In this document: positions 9,168-18,300 of the stretch, piece by piece | How positions within the stretch are numbered: the first letter of the stretch is position 1 | Layout: every line of letters begins with the position of its first letter | DNA from: Blastocatellia bacterium UBA7656 | GTDB lineage: Bacteria; Acidobacteriota; Blastocatellia; UBA7656 | NCBI GenBank assembly: GCA_002483445.1 | Contig: DLHY01000066.1 | Span: 24,059-88,058 of the forward strand | DNA: 64,000 bases | Direction of reading: 5' to 3' | Notes under the pieces: generated by a model | The model's input: only the letters and a program-made list of their open reading frames with translations | Told to the model about the DNA's origin: nothing | The model's database searches: none | Made by a program: the position numbers and the translations under genes

Positions 9168-10253
9168 ATGAAAAAGCTGCTTCGAGAACTGACCTTTCCG
9201 TTGCTCGCCGTCGTCGCGGCTTTTCTAGTCGGCGGCGTCATCGTGTGGATCGTGGGCGACAGTCCGCTGCTCGTCTACAATCTTTTCTTCACAAGCGCGT
9301 TCGGCAGCGTCGATGGCATAGGCTACACGCTCTTTTATGCAACGCCTTTGATCTTCACGGGGCTTGCGGTGGCTGTGGCTTTCAAGTGCGGCCTCTTCAA
9401 CATAGGCGCTGAGGGGCAGCTTGTCGCCGCAGCATTCGCCACCGCCTGGGTCGGGCTTGTCGCGCCCGAAGGCTGGCCCGCGATACTCGTCGCTCTGCTG
9501 GCGATGCTGGCCGCTGTCGTTGTCGGCGGAGTGTGGGCGGGAATTCCGGGCGTGCTGAAAGCCCGATTCGGCGCGCACGAAGTCATCACTACTATAATGA
9601 TGAACTTCATCGCCGCAGGAATAGTCAGCTACCTGACTCAGTATCACTATCGCAAACAGGGCGATCCTATTTTAGAGACATTGCCGATAGCCGAGATGAA
9701 AGACGGGGTGCTGACAGGGCCGCACATTCCGCGAATGCATGATCTGCTCGCGCCGCTTGGAATAAATTTCCCTGAGCGGTTGCCGCTCAATCTGGCTTTT
9801 CTGTTCGCGCTTGCGGCGTGCGCGCTGGTCTATGTTTTTTTGTGGAAGACGAAATGGGGGTATGAACTTCGAGCCGTCGGATTGAATCCTTCGGCGGCTG
9901 AATACGGCGGCATCTCGATTGCGCGGAACACTGTGATGGCGATGGCGCTTTCAGGGATGCTGGCGGGTATGGTCGGCATCAACGATGTATTGGGCTATCG
10001 CTATCGTTATTATGACGGGTTTTCAGCCGGGTACGGATTTACGGGAATAGCCGTCGCCTTGCTTGGGAGAAATCATCCTGTGGGGGTGCTTCTTGCAGCT
10101 TTGCTTTTCGGCGCGCTGGCCCGCTCGCAACTCTTCATCGATATTTTCACCAACAAAGTATCGAAAGACTGGGTGGTGATACTTCAAGCGATCATAATTT
10201 TATTCGTTGCGTGCGAAGCCGTTTTCAGAATGAAGTCGAAACGAAGCGGGTAA
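9168..10253 (+). CDS. ABC importer permease, nucleoside type (first of two)
   Basis: A 361-residue integral membrane permease with about ten hydrophobic segments. Features typical of the BPD_transp_2/NupP group are visible: LFNIGAEGQL near residue 77, a conserved HEVITTIMMNFI cytoplasmic-loop motif near 135, and GLNPSAAEYGGI near 238. The ATG at 9168 was chosen because the longer frame upstream is encoded entirely by the repeat array. It forms the membrane channel with the next gene. Confidence 0.9.
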   Translation: MKKLLRELTFPLLAVVAAFLVGGVIVWIVGDSPLLVYNLFFTSAFGSVDGIGYTLFYATPLIFTGLAVAVAFKCGLFNIGAEGQLVAAAFATAWVGLVAPEGWPAILVALLAMLAAVVVGGVWAGIPGVLKARFGAHEVITTIMMNFIAAGIVSYLTQYHYRKQGDPILETLPIAEMKDGVLTGPHIPRMHDLLAPLGINFPERLPLNLAFLFALAACALVYVFLWKTKWGYELRAVGLNPSAAEYGGISIARNTVMAMALSGMLAGMVGINDVLGYRYRYYDGFSAGYGFTGIAVALLGRNHPVGVLLAALLFGALARSQLFIDIFTNKVSKDWVVILQAIIILFVACEAVFRMKSKRSG

Positions 10254-10408
10254 TGGGGGATAGGTGATGGGTGATGGGTGACGGGTGGGGTGATGGGTAA
10301 TGGGTGGTAGGTGTCAGTGAGAAAGAGGCTTCATGATCTCTTCCTCCATCACCTTATCCCCATCACCCATTACCTGTCACCCATCACCTATCATCCGTCA
10401 CCCAACAG
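10254..10408. repeat. Heptamer repeat array, facing arms (GTGATGG type)
   Basis: The left arm (about 10254-10315) repeats GTGATGG/GTAATGG, and the right arm (about 10342-10408) repeats CCATCAC/CCATTAC. A short unique centre (GAGAAAGAGGCTTCATG region) separates them. Like the previous array it is inserted between two genes of the same operon. Confidence 0.85.
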
Positions 10409-10410
10409 CT

Positions 10411-11349
10411 ATGGACATCACCGACATTCTCAACCTGTCGCTGCTGGCTTCGATGGTGCGACTGTCGACGCCGCTCGTTCTGGCTGCGCTCGGCGGGATG
10501 TACTCCGAACGAGGCGGAGTCATCAACATCGCGCTCGAAGGAATAATGCTGGCTGGAGCTTTCACCGCAGCCGCAGTCACCGCGCGAACCGCTAATCCAT
10601 GGATCGGGCTTGTGTCGGCTGCCATCGCGGGGCTTCTGGTCGCAGCAATTCACGCCGTAGCAACGATTCAATTCAAAGCCGATCAGGTCGTGGTCGGAAC
10701 GGCTATCAATATTTTATTTCTCGGAGTGCCTGCGCTGGCGTCGGGCGCGATGTTCGGATCGACCGGCTCGACCCCTCAGCTTCCCCGCGAGCAGACCTTG
10801 CCCGACTGGAACATTCCCGGCATCGATAGCATTCCGATCTTGAGTCAGTTGTTTTCAGGTCACAAGCCGATAGTTTATCTGGCGATATTGATGGTTCCCG
10901 CAAGCTGGTATGTGTTATATCGCACGCGCTTCGGCTTGAGGCTGCGCGCTGTGGGAGAAAACCCGGAAGCGGCGGACACGGCAGGCGTGAGTGTGGCGCG
11001 AATGCGATACGCGGGCGTGTTGATGAGCGGCGTGCTTGCGGGCATAGGCGGGGCTTATCTTTCGATAGGCCAGAATTCTCTCTTCACTCGCAATATGACG
11101 GCAGGGCGCGGATTCATCGCGCTTGCGGCGTTGATATTCGGCAAGTGGCATCCTGTGGGCGCGTCTCTCGCTTGTTTGCTTTTTGGATTGGCCGAAGCGA
11201 TTTCGATCAGGATGCAGGGCGTCGTTTCGATCCCCGTGCAATTCATTCAACTCATTCCTTACGTGCTGACGATGGTCGTGCTTGCCGGATTCATAGGCCG
11301 CGCCACTCCTCCGAAAGCCATCGGCGTGCCTTATGTGAAAGAGAAGTAG
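10411..11349 (+). CDS. ABC importer permease, nucleoside type (second of two)
   Basis: A 312-residue membrane protein with about eight hydrophobic segments. The GVINIALEGIML motif near residues 34-45, DQVVVGTAIN near 91-100 and AVGENPEAADTAGV near 180 match the NupQ-type permease of BmpA-dependent nucleoside importers. The ATG at 10411 was chosen because upstream codons are repeat-derived. It is expected to pair with the preceding permease and the fused ATPase. Confidence 0.9.
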   Translation: MDITDILNLSLLASMVRLSTPLVLAALGGMYSERGGVINIALEGIMLAGAFTAAAVTARTANPWIGLVSAAIAGLLVAAIHAVATIQFKADQVVVGTAINILFLGVPALASGAMFGSTGSTPQLPREQTLPDWNIPGIDSIPILSQLFSGHKPIVYLAILMVPASWYVLYRTRFGLRLRAVGENPEAADTAGVSVARMRYAGVLMSGVLAGIGGAYLSIGQNSLFTRNMTAGRGFIALAALIFGKWHPVGASLACLLFGLAEAISIRMQGVVSIPVQFIQLIPYVLTMVVLAGFIGRATPPKAIGVPYVKEK

Positions 11350-11535
11350 CAGAAACCCAACATTGCAGATAAATCAACATGCCAGGAATTGATTGGGAAG
11401 CCTTAGCCAGCCGACTTGGAGCATTGAGTAAAGATGGCGAATCTGGCGGCACTCAATATGCGCGCCAGACTATGGTCTTCGGCATCACGCCTCCTCCTAT
11501 TTGACATCTTTGCGCGGCAGCAACAGAGTTGAAGT

Positions 11536-11880
11536 ATGCACGAGCTTTCGATTGCAATGAGCATCATCGGGATGGCGACGGAAGAAGTCGCCCGACACGG
11601 CGGCACACAGGTCAATGCAGTCCATCTCAAGCTCGGCAGTCTTTCAGGCGTTGTCAAAGACGCCCTGCTCTTTTCTTATGAGGCGGCCTGCCAGGATACG
11701 CCGCTTCAAGGCTCGCGTCTGGTGATAGAAGAAGTGCCGGTCGTGGTCTATTGTCCGACGTGTCGCAAAGAGCAAACGCTTGCTTCAATACAGTTCTTCT
11801 ACTGCCCTGTGTGCGCCACGCCGACGCCTGAAGTCCTGCGGGGCGTGGAACTGGAAGTCACGGCTCTGGAGATTCAATGA
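11536..11880 (+). CDS. hypA: Hydrogenase nickel-insertion zinc protein HypA
   Basis: A 114-residue protein starting MHELSIA, the nickel-binding N-terminus (H2) of HypA, with two CxxC zinc pairs (CPTC at about 75 and CPVC at about 92). HypA delivers nickel to the large subunit of [NiFe] hydrogenase together with HypB. The stop overlaps the hypB start by 4 bases. It is the first gene of a seven-gene hyp operon, about 190 bases after the ABC permease. Confidence 0.95.
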   Translation: MHELSIAMSIIGMATEEVARHGGTQVNAVHLKLGSLSGVVKDALLFSYEAACQDTPLQGSRLVIEEVPVVVYCPTCRKEQTLASIQFFYCPVCATPTPEVLRGVELEVTALEIQ

Positions 11881-12545
11881 TGAGCAGTTCGCGACTGGTC
11901 GAGGTCAGACAAAATGTGCTGAAGCAAAATGACGCGCTGGCCCGCCGATTGCGCGAGCGATTCGCTCAGTCAGGCGTTTATGTCGTCAGTCTGGTTTCGA
12001 GTCCCGGCGCAGGCAAGACCGCGTTTCTGGAAAAGACGCTCGCCCGTCTGCGCTCGCGCGCCCGCGTAGCCGCTCTGGTCGGCGATCTGGCGACAGACAA
12101 CGACGCGGCGCGGCTTGCTCGCACAGAGGTTCCGGTCAGGCAAATCACAACAGGCACGGTCTGTCACCTCGAAGCCGCGATGGTCGAACGCGCGCTCGAA
12201 GGCTGGGAGCTTGGCGAACTCGATTGCCTGTTCATCGAAAATGTCGGCAATCTCGTCTGCCCTTCCAGCTATGACCTCGGCGAAAATATGCGGCTGGTGC
12301 TTATGTCCGTGACTGAAGGCGAAGATAAACCGCTCAAGTACCCGACTATCTTCAACACTGCCGACCTGGCCGTGATCACCAAAATCGATCTTGCCGCAGC
12401 CGTTGAATTCGACCTGTCGGCGGCGCATAAGAGTATTCAGTCCGTGCGACCAGGAATGGCGGTGATGGAAGTGTCGGCAAAGACCGGACAGGGAATGGAC
12501 GAGTGGCTGCAATTGCTCGGATTACGTTTTTCTTCTCAGGCTTGA
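11877..12545 (+). CDS. hypB: Hydrogenase maturation GTPase HypB
   Basis: A 222-residue SIMIBI-class GTPase. The P-loop is SSPGAGKT (41-48), followed by GDLATDND with the Asp pair and the VITKIDL guanine-specificity motif near 163. The histidine-rich nickel-storage tail and CxxCGC N-terminus of some HypB proteins are absent, so it is a short regulatory form. It works with HypA in nickel insertion. Confidence 0.95.
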   Translation: MMSSSRLVEVRQNVLKQNDALARRLRERFAQSGVYVVSLVSSPGAGKTAFLEKTLARLRSRARVAALVGDLATDNDAARLARTEVPVRQITTGTVCHLEAAMVERALEGWELGELDCLFIENVGNLVCPSSYDLGENMRLVLMSVTEGEDKPLKYPTIFNTADLAVITKIDLAAAVEFDLSAAHKSIQSVRPGMAVMEVSAKTGQGMDEWLQLLGLRFSSQA

Positions 12546-12552
12546 CAATGCA

Positions 12553-14847
12553 ATGGCGACAAGAGCGCAAATCCTGGTGCGAGGCATTGTGCAGGGCGTA
12601 GGCTTTCGCCCTTATATTTTCTCGCTCGCCAGAAATCGCGCCCTCAAAGGTCAGGTCTTCAATAACACCACAGGCGTTCTGATCGATGTCGAAGGCGAAG
12701 CCTGCGCGATTGACCGCTTCGTTGATGATATCAAACTGAACCCGCCGCCGCTCTCTTCCATCGAATCAGTCGAACTCAGCAACAATCTGGCTCCGGCAAA
12801 TTACTCTGACTTCCGCATCGTCGAGAGCGACGCGGCGGGCGAAAAATTCATTCCCATTTCAGCCGACATTGCGACCTGCGAAGATTGCCTCAGAGAAATG
12901 CTCGACCCTCAAGACCGACGTTACCGCTATCCGTTCATCAACTGCACAAACTGCGGCCCGCGCTTCACGATCATCGAAGGCATACCCTATGACCGCGCGC
13001 GCACCTCAATGCGCGAATTCGAGATGTGTCAATCCTGCCGCGCCGAATATGAAAACCCTCTCGACCGCCGTTTTCACGCAGAGCCTACAGCCTGCGCCGC
13101 GTGCGGCCCGCGTCTGTTTCTGACCGATGCGCAGGGACGAGAAGTGTCGCTCGACGCAGCCACAGGCGAAGATGCAATCAATCGCCCGCTCGATCTTTTA
13201 TTGAAGGGAAACATAGTCGCAATCAAGGGCCTCGGCGGGTTTCATCTCGCCTGCGATGCGACGAACGCTCTTGCAGTCGAGCATTTGAGAAAAAGAAAGT
13301 ATCGCGAAGACAAACCGTTCGCCCTGATGGCAAGCTCGGTCGATGTAATCAAAAAATTCTGCTCCGTTTCGCAGCTTGAAGAAGATTTGCTTCACTCCTC
13401 GCGCCGCCCCATCGTGCTGCTCGACAGAAAAGCCGATGCAGAAATTTCGGAAGCAATCGCGCCCGGTGTCTCGACCCTCGGCTTTATGCTGCCCTACACG
13501 CCTCTGCATTATTTGCTGTTGGAAAACCTCGACCGTCCGCTTGTGATGACGAGCGGCAATGTTTCGGATGAGCCAATCTGTTATCAGGACGAAGACGCTC
13601 GTCGGCGGTTGAACGAGATTGCAGATTACTATCTGCTCCACAACCGCCCGATTCGCGTGCGCGCGGATGATTCGGTGACGCGCGTCTTTTCCGGGCGCGA
13701 GATGGTCGCGCGCCGCTCGCGCGGTTATGCGCCTGCGCCGATCAAACTGGCGTTTCGTTTCAACAGGCAGATTCTCGCGTGCGGCGCGGAACTTAAAAAC
13801 ACTTTCTGCCTCGCGCGAGACGATTACGCTTTCGTGAGCCATCACATCGGCGACCTTGAAAATCTCGAAACGCTTCGATCATTCACCGAAGGCATAGAGC
13901 ATTACCAGCGCCTCTTCAATATTCAACCCGAGGTCGTCGCTCACGACCTGCACCCGGAATATCTCTCGACAAAATATGCGCTTGCGCATGATCGAGCCGG
14001 GATTCGCGTCGGCGTGCAGCATCATCACGCGCATATCGCAAGCTGCATGGCTGAAAACGCATTGGAAGGCGAACTGATCGGCGTGGCGATGGATGGCCTC
14101 GGATTCGGCTCTGATGGCCGATTCTGGGGCGGCGAGTTTTTCGTCGCGGATTTCCTGCGCGCCAAACGCATCGCCCACCTCGACTACATCAGGATGCCGG
14201 GAGGAGCTAAGGCCATTCGCGAGCCATGGCGAATGGGGGCCGTTTATCTGCATCGCGCGATGGGCGATCAGTTCCTCGAACTCGATTTGCCTTTCAATCG
14301 TCAGCCTGAGATAAATTCGTGGAAAACACTTCGCAGCATGATGGCTGCGGGAACCAACAGTCCTGAAACATCGAGCATGGGCCGCCTCTTCGATGCGCTG
14401 TCTGCCCTGCTCTGCTTGAGGAGCGCGGTCAACTACGAAGGACAGGCCGCAATCGAACTTGAAACGATTGCCGACCGCAGTGTGACTGAAAGTTATGAAT
14501 TCGAGATTGCCGGTGAAAAGATCAAAGCGGAGCCGGTTATTCAAAGCGCGGTCGACGATCTGCTCAACGGCGTTCCCGCCCGTGTGGTGTCAGCCAAATT
14601 TCACCTCGGCGTGGTCAATCTGATCGCCCGGATCGCGCGAAGGGTGAGAGATGAGCGACATCTGAATCGCGTGGCATTGTCGGGCGGCGTATTTCAGAAT
14701 ATGTTTCTGCTCGAAAGCGTTTGTCGCCTGCTCGGAGGCGAAGGCTTCGAGGTCTTTACCCATAGCCGCGTGCCGACCAACGACGGCGGAATCTCGCTCG
14801 GTCAGGCGGCGATTGCCAGCGCCCGTATTGCATCAGGGAGAATTTAA
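12553..14847 (+). CDS. hypF: Carbamoyltransferase HypF
   Basis: A 764-residue protein with full HypF layout: acylphosphatase domain (residues 1-90, GIVQGVGFRP), two zinc fingers of CxxC pairs (about 107-193), YrdC-like carbamoyl-AMP domain (about 205-385, with KGLGGFHLACDA), and a Kae1-like C-terminal transferase domain (about 400-764, with HHHAH and GVAMDGLGFG). HypF turns carbamoyl phosphate into the carbamoyl group that becomes the CN ligands of the [NiFe] site, handing it to HypE. Confidence 0.97.
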   Translation: MATRAQILVRGIVQGVGFRPYIFSLARNRALKGQVFNNTTGVLIDVEGEACAIDRFVDDIKLNPPPLSSIESVELSNNLAPANYSDFRIVESDAAGEKFIPISADIATCEDCLREMLDPQDRRYRYPFINCTNCGPRFTIIEGIPYDRARTSMREFEMCQSCRAEYENPLDRRFHAEPTACAACGPRLFLTDAQGREVSLDAATGEDAINRPLDLLLKGNIVAIKGLGGFHLACDATNALAVEHLRKRKYREDKPFALMASSVDVIKKFCSVSQLEEDLLHSSRRPIVLLDRKADAEISEAIAPGVSTLGFMLPYTPLHYLLLENLDRPLVMTSGNVSDEPICYQDEDARRRLNEIADYYLLHNRPIRVRADDSVTRVFSGREMVARRSRGYAPAPIKLAFRFNRQILACGAELKNTFCLARDDYAFVSHHIGDLENLETLRSFTEGIEHYQRLFNIQPEVVAHDLHPEYLSTKYALAHDRAGIRVGVQHHHAHIASCMAENALEGELIGVAMDGLGFGSDGRFWGGEFFVADFLRAKRIAHLDYIRMPGGAKAIREPWRMGAVYLHRAMGDQFLELDLPFNRQPEINSWKTLRSMMAAGTNSPETSSMGRLFDALSALLCLRSAVNYEGQAAIELETIADRSVTESYEFEIAGEKIKAEPVIQSAVDDLLNGVPARVVSAKFHLGVVNLIARIARRVRDERHLNRVALSGGVFQNMFLLESVCRLLGGEGFEVFTHSRVPTNDGGISLGQAAIASARIASGRI

Positions 14848-14850
14848 TTT

Positions 14851-15111
14851 ATGTGTTTAGCCATACCCGGAAAAATTGTCGAGATAGTCGATCACGAAAA
14901 CAGCATTGCCAAAGTCGAGGTAGGCGGGGTCAGGCGCAATATCAATACCGGGATGCTGGATGATGCGCGCGTCGGCGACTATGTTCTAATCCATGTCGGA
15001 TTCGCCATGAGCAGGATCGATGAAAAGCAGGCTCAGGAGACGCTGCGCATTCTCGAAGAGCTTGGTTCATACATGGAAGAATTCGAGCAATTCAAGACCG
15101 CGATGGAGTGA
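14851..15111 (+). CDS. hypC: Hydrogenase maturation chaperone HypC
   Basis: An 86-residue protein beginning MCLAIPGKI, with the essential C2 that carries the Fe(CN)2CO moiety with HypD. The normal small beta-barrel length is seen, with VGDYVLIHVGFA in the middle. It lies 3 bases after hypF and 6 bases before the SIS-domain gene. Confidence 0.96.
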   Translation: MCLAIPGKIVEIVDHENSIAKVEVGGVRRNINTGMLDDARVGDYVLIHVGFAMSRIDEKQAQETLRILEELGSYMEEFEQFKTAME

Positions 15112-15117
15112 CAAGCG

Positions 15118-15807
15118 ATGGCGGAAGAGGCAGATGATTTCTCGCGCGCTTTTTATCCGTTCCTGCACAAAGGCGCAAGCCAGCCGCAGGAATTGATGAA
15201 GGAATTGGGCTTCTCGCTGATGGAAAAAGCGAAAGAGAGCGCCGAGGTCAAGACGCGATTCTTTGAAGAGAGCAAAGATGAAATCCTCGCCGTATCGCTC
15301 GTCCTGGCTCGGAGTTTTCATCGCGGACGCAGAATGTTCGTTTGCGGCAATGGCGGGTCGGCGACCGACGCGCAGCACATCGCGGTCGAATTTATGCACC
15401 CGATCACAGTTGGCCGCAGGGCGCTGCCGGTTGTGTGTCTGTCTAACGACATGGCGATGATCACGGCAGTGGCGAATGATGTGGGCATCGAGCACATTTT
15501 TTCGCGACAGATCATCGCGCACGGGCAGGCGGGCGACATCCTGCTCGGCATTTCCACGAGCGGGAACTCTGATAATTTGATCAACGCCTTTGATACGGCG
15601 CATCGCATGAAGATGGTGACGATAGGCTTTGCCGGAGGCGACGGAGGCAGGATGGCGCAATTGCGCGCCGAAGGACTGATAGACTTCTGTCTGAGTGTGC
15701 CGACATCGAGCATCCATCGTGTGCAGGAAACGCATGTCGCGCTCTATCACATCGTGTGGGATATGGTGCATGAGTTTCTGATGCATCGTGCTTTGCTTGA
15801 AGAGTGA
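15118..15807 (+). CDS. SIS-domain isomerase related to GmhA, inside the hyp operon
   Basis: A 229-residue SIS-domain protein. CGNGGSATDAQH (about 76-87) and ISTSGNS (about 144-150) are the phospho-sugar binding motifs of sedoheptulose-7-phosphate isomerases (GmhA); a distal QETH motif near 204 also fits. The N-terminus is about 30 residues longer than GmhA. Its tight placement between hypC and hypD suggests a role linked to hydrogenase maturation or expression rather than LPS heptose synthesis; no other heptose genes are nearby. SIS genes in hyp clusters are, as I recall, seen in some other phyla, but their role is not settled. Confidence 0.85.
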   Translation: MAEEADDFSRAFYPFLHKGASQPQELMKELGFSLMEKAKESAEVKTRFFEESKDEILAVSLVLARSFHRGRRMFVCGNGGSATDAQHIAVEFMHPITVGRRALPVVCLSNDMAMITAVANDVGIEHIFSRQIIAHGQAGDILLGISTSGNSDNLINAFDTAHRMKMVTIGFAGGDGGRMAQLRAEGLIDFCLSVPTSSIHRVQETHVALYHIVWDMVHEFLMHRALLEE

Positions 15808-15815
15808 GGAATGAA

Positions 15816-16943
15816 ATGAAATTCATAGACGAATATCGCCGGAGCGATCTGGCGCACACGCTGGCAGAAAAGATCGCCGCGATGACTGACAAACGGCTCA
15901 AGATCATGGAAGTCTGCGGCGGTCACACGCACGCGATTTTCAAATACGGCATCGAAGACCTGCTGCCTTTGAATATCGAAATGATTCATGGCCCCGGCTG
16001 CCCCGTGTGCGTGATTCCGCTGGGCCGCGTCGATGATGCGATCTCGATAGCCTTGCAGACAGACGTGATATTTACGACCTTCGGCGATGCGATGCGCGTG
16101 CCGGGGTCGAAGACCAGTCTGCTCGACGCGAAAGCGGCGGGCGCGGATGTCCGAATGGTCTATTCGCCGCTCGACGCGCTCAGGATTGCAAAGAAGAACC
16201 CGGATCGTCACACCGTTTTTCTCGCGCTCGGATTCGAAACCACCGCGCCATCGACGGCGATGACCGTTCTTCAGGCTGATAAAGAAGGAGTCGAAAACTT
16301 CAGCGTCTTCTGCAATCACATCACTATCGTTCCGGCGTTGAAGGCGATGCTCGATTCACCCGATTTGAAACTGGACGGATTCCTCGGCCCCGGCCACGTC
16401 AGCACCGTGATCGGCCTTCGCCCTTATCAGTTCGTTGCTCGTGATTACGGCAAGCCCGTCGCCGTCTCAGGCTTCGAGCCGCTCGACGTTTTGCAATCGG
16501 TCTATATGGTCGTCAAACAGATAGTCGAAGGGAGGGCTGAAATCGAGAATCAGTATGGGCGGGCTGTATCGCCGGATGGCAACCGGAAGGCGCTGGAAGT
16601 ATTGTTCGAGGTCTTCGAGCCTCGCGACTTTTTCGAGTGGCGAGGGCTGGGATCTATCGCTCACAGCGGGATGAAGCTGAGAGGAAAATATGCGCGCTTC
16701 GATGCGGAGTTGAAATTCAGCATTCCGGGTCTCAGAGTGGCAGACCCGAAAGCCTGCCAGTGCGGAGAGATTTTGAAAGGCGTGAAAAAGCCCTGGGAGT
16801 GCAAAGTCTTCGGCACTGCCTGCACGCCTGAAACGCCGATTGGATCGTGCATGGTTTCGAGTGAAGGAGCGTGCGCGGCCTATTACAACTTTGGCCGATT
16901 GTCGAAAGTCGCCGAGCGACACGGAGCGCAGGCGGGAGTTTGA
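15816..16943 (+). CDS. hypD: Hydrogenase maturation iron-sulfur protein HypD
   Basis: A 375-residue protein. The motifs CGGHTHAIFKYG (about 34-45), GPGCPVC (about 61-67) and the C-terminal cysteine cluster (CQCGEIL through GACAAYY) that holds the [4Fe-4S] cluster are all present. HypD with HypC is the scaffold on which Fe(CN)2CO is built. The ATG at 15816 is chosen because GAGGA sits 5-9 bases upstream; a GTG at 15804 would overlap the preceding gene. Confidence 0.96.
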   Translation: MKFIDEYRRSDLAHTLAEKIAAMTDKRLKIMEVCGGHTHAIFKYGIEDLLPLNIEMIHGPGCPVCVIPLGRVDDAISIALQTDVIFTTFGDAMRVPGSKTSLLDAKAAGADVRMVYSPLDALRIAKKNPDRHTVFLALGFETTAPSTAMTVLQADKEGVENFSVFCNHITIVPALKAMLDSPDLKLDGFLGPGHVSTVIGLRPYQFVARDYGKPVAVSGFEPLDVLQSVYMVVKQIVEGRAEIENQYGRAVSPDGNRKALEVLFEVFEPRDFFEWRGLGSIAHSGMKLRGKYARFDAELKFSIPGLRVADPKACQCGEILKGVKKPWECKVFGTACTPETPIGSCMVSSEGACAAYYNFGRLSKVAERHGAQAGV

Positions 16944-16947
16944 AGCT

Positions 16948-18054
16948 ATGAAACAATTTGCTACTTCACCCTTATTCGAGCGAGTCGAACGCGCGCGGCG
17001 AAGAAAGCCGAAAATAAAAGACACGCATATCACGCTGGCGCATGGAAGCGGCGGCAAGGCTATGCACGAACTCATCGAGGGATTGTTTCTTGAGTACCTG
17101 AGAAACCCGCTGCTCGAAAAGCTCGAAGATCAGGCAGTCTTTGAAATAGCCAGCAATCACGCAAGACCTCGCCTCGCCTTCACGACTGATTCTTATGTGG
17201 TCGATCCGATTTTCTTTCCCGGCGGCGACATCGGAAGCCTCGCCGTTCATGGGACTGTCAATGATCTGGCGATGAGCGGGGCGCGCCCGCTTTATCTTTC
17301 TGCCGGATTCATCATCGAAGAAGGCTTCCCCATCGCAGACCTCAAACGCATACTCTCGTCAATGCGCGAGGCGGCGCTTGAAGCAGGCGTCGAAGTAGTG
17401 ACCGGCGATACGAAGGTGGTGCAGAGGGGCAGCGCCGACAAACTTTTCATCAACACCGCAGGCATCGGGGTTATCGAACACGCAGGGCATATCTCCGCTT
17501 CGCGCGCTGAGGCGGGCGACAAAGTTATCCTCAGCGGCGCGATTGGCGACCACGGCACCACGATTATGATTGCGCGCGGCGAGCTTGAACTCGAAACTGA
17601 AATCGAAAGCGACACAGCACCGCTCAATTCGCTCGTTCGCGAAATGCTGGATGAAGCAGACAGCATCGCCGGCGTGAGGGCGATCCATTGCCTGCGCGAT
17701 CCGACGCGCGGCGGCGTGGCGACGACGCTGAATGAAATCGCGCTGGCCTCTGAGGTCTGCATCCAGATTTACGAAGACAGTATTCCAGTGCGCAGGGAAG
17801 TCAGAGGCGCGTGCGAGATTCTCGGACTCGATCCCCTCTACGTTGCAAACGAGGGAAAGCTGATCGCCATAGTCGCCGATGAGATAGCCCAGCCGATGGT
17901 GATGCGAATGAAAGAGAATGTAAATGGCCGCGACACATGCATCATAGGTGAAGTGAAAATCGAGCCGCCCGGCATTGTCGCCATGCAAACAGGCTTCGGA
18001 GGCGCTCGCATCGTCGATATGCTGGTCGGAGAGCAACTGCCGAGAATTTGCTAG
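16948..18054 (+). CDS. hypE: Thiocarbamate-forming ATPase HypE
   Basis: A 368-residue PurM-like protein. LAHGSGGKAMHELI begins the ATP-binding region, DPTRGGVATTLNEIA lies in the middle, and the protein ends PRIC, whose C-terminal Cys accepts the carbamoyl group from HypF and is dehydrated to thiocyanate. The ATG at 16948 lies 4 bases after the hypD stop; a longer frame starting at 16840 lies inside hypD and is a shadow. It completes the maturation set. Confidence 0.96.
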   Translation: MKQFATSPLFERVERARRRKPKIKDTHITLAHGSGGKAMHELIEGLFLEYLRNPLLEKLEDQAVFEIASNHARPRLAFTTDSYVVDPIFFPGGDIGSLAVHGTVNDLAMSGARPLYLSAGFIIEEGFPIADLKRILSSMREAALEAGVEVVTGDTKVVQRGSADKLFINTAGIGVIEHAGHISASRAEAGDKVILSGAIGDHGTTIMIARGELELETEIESDTAPLNSLVREMLDEADSIAGVRAIHCLRDPTRGGVATTLNEIALASEVCIQIYEDSIPVRREVRGACEILGLDPLYVANEGKLIAIVADEIAQPMVMRMKENVNGRDTCIIGEVKIEPPGIVAMQTGFGGARIVDMLVGEQLPRIC

Positions 18055-18153
18055 GATCGTTCTTTCCCCTCTCACTGACGGACGCATATTTGATAACAGC
18101 GCTCCGCTTCCAGCGAACTGATACGGCGGTTCAGTATCAAAGCGCGCGGTTTG

Positions 18154-18300
18154 ATGCGATTAGTCGTCAGCGTGATCGCATCGCTTGCGCTCACGCGCGC
18201 CCTCAGTAGTATGCTTTACGGAGTGAACACGGCTGACCCTATGACGATAGTCGCCTTGTCGGTTATTATGATCGCGATGGCGGCAGGAATAAAATCCTAT
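18154..18300 (+). pseudogene. Remnant of a MacB/FtsX-type (acidobacterial orphan permease) protein
   Basis: About 48 codons read as a transmembrane segment with the pattern LALTRALSSMLYGV followed by ADPMTIVAL, which is characteristic of the last helices of FtsX-like permeases abundant in acidobacteria. There is no start, no rest of the gene and no downstream ARRAT-type end, so it is a fragment. It lies between hypE and the next small gene. Confidence 0.45.

Noticed and set aside
11379..11504. 41-codon frame between the ABC permease and hypA
   Set aside because: No ribosome site and no recognisable family; could be a remnant but there is not enough to call a gene.
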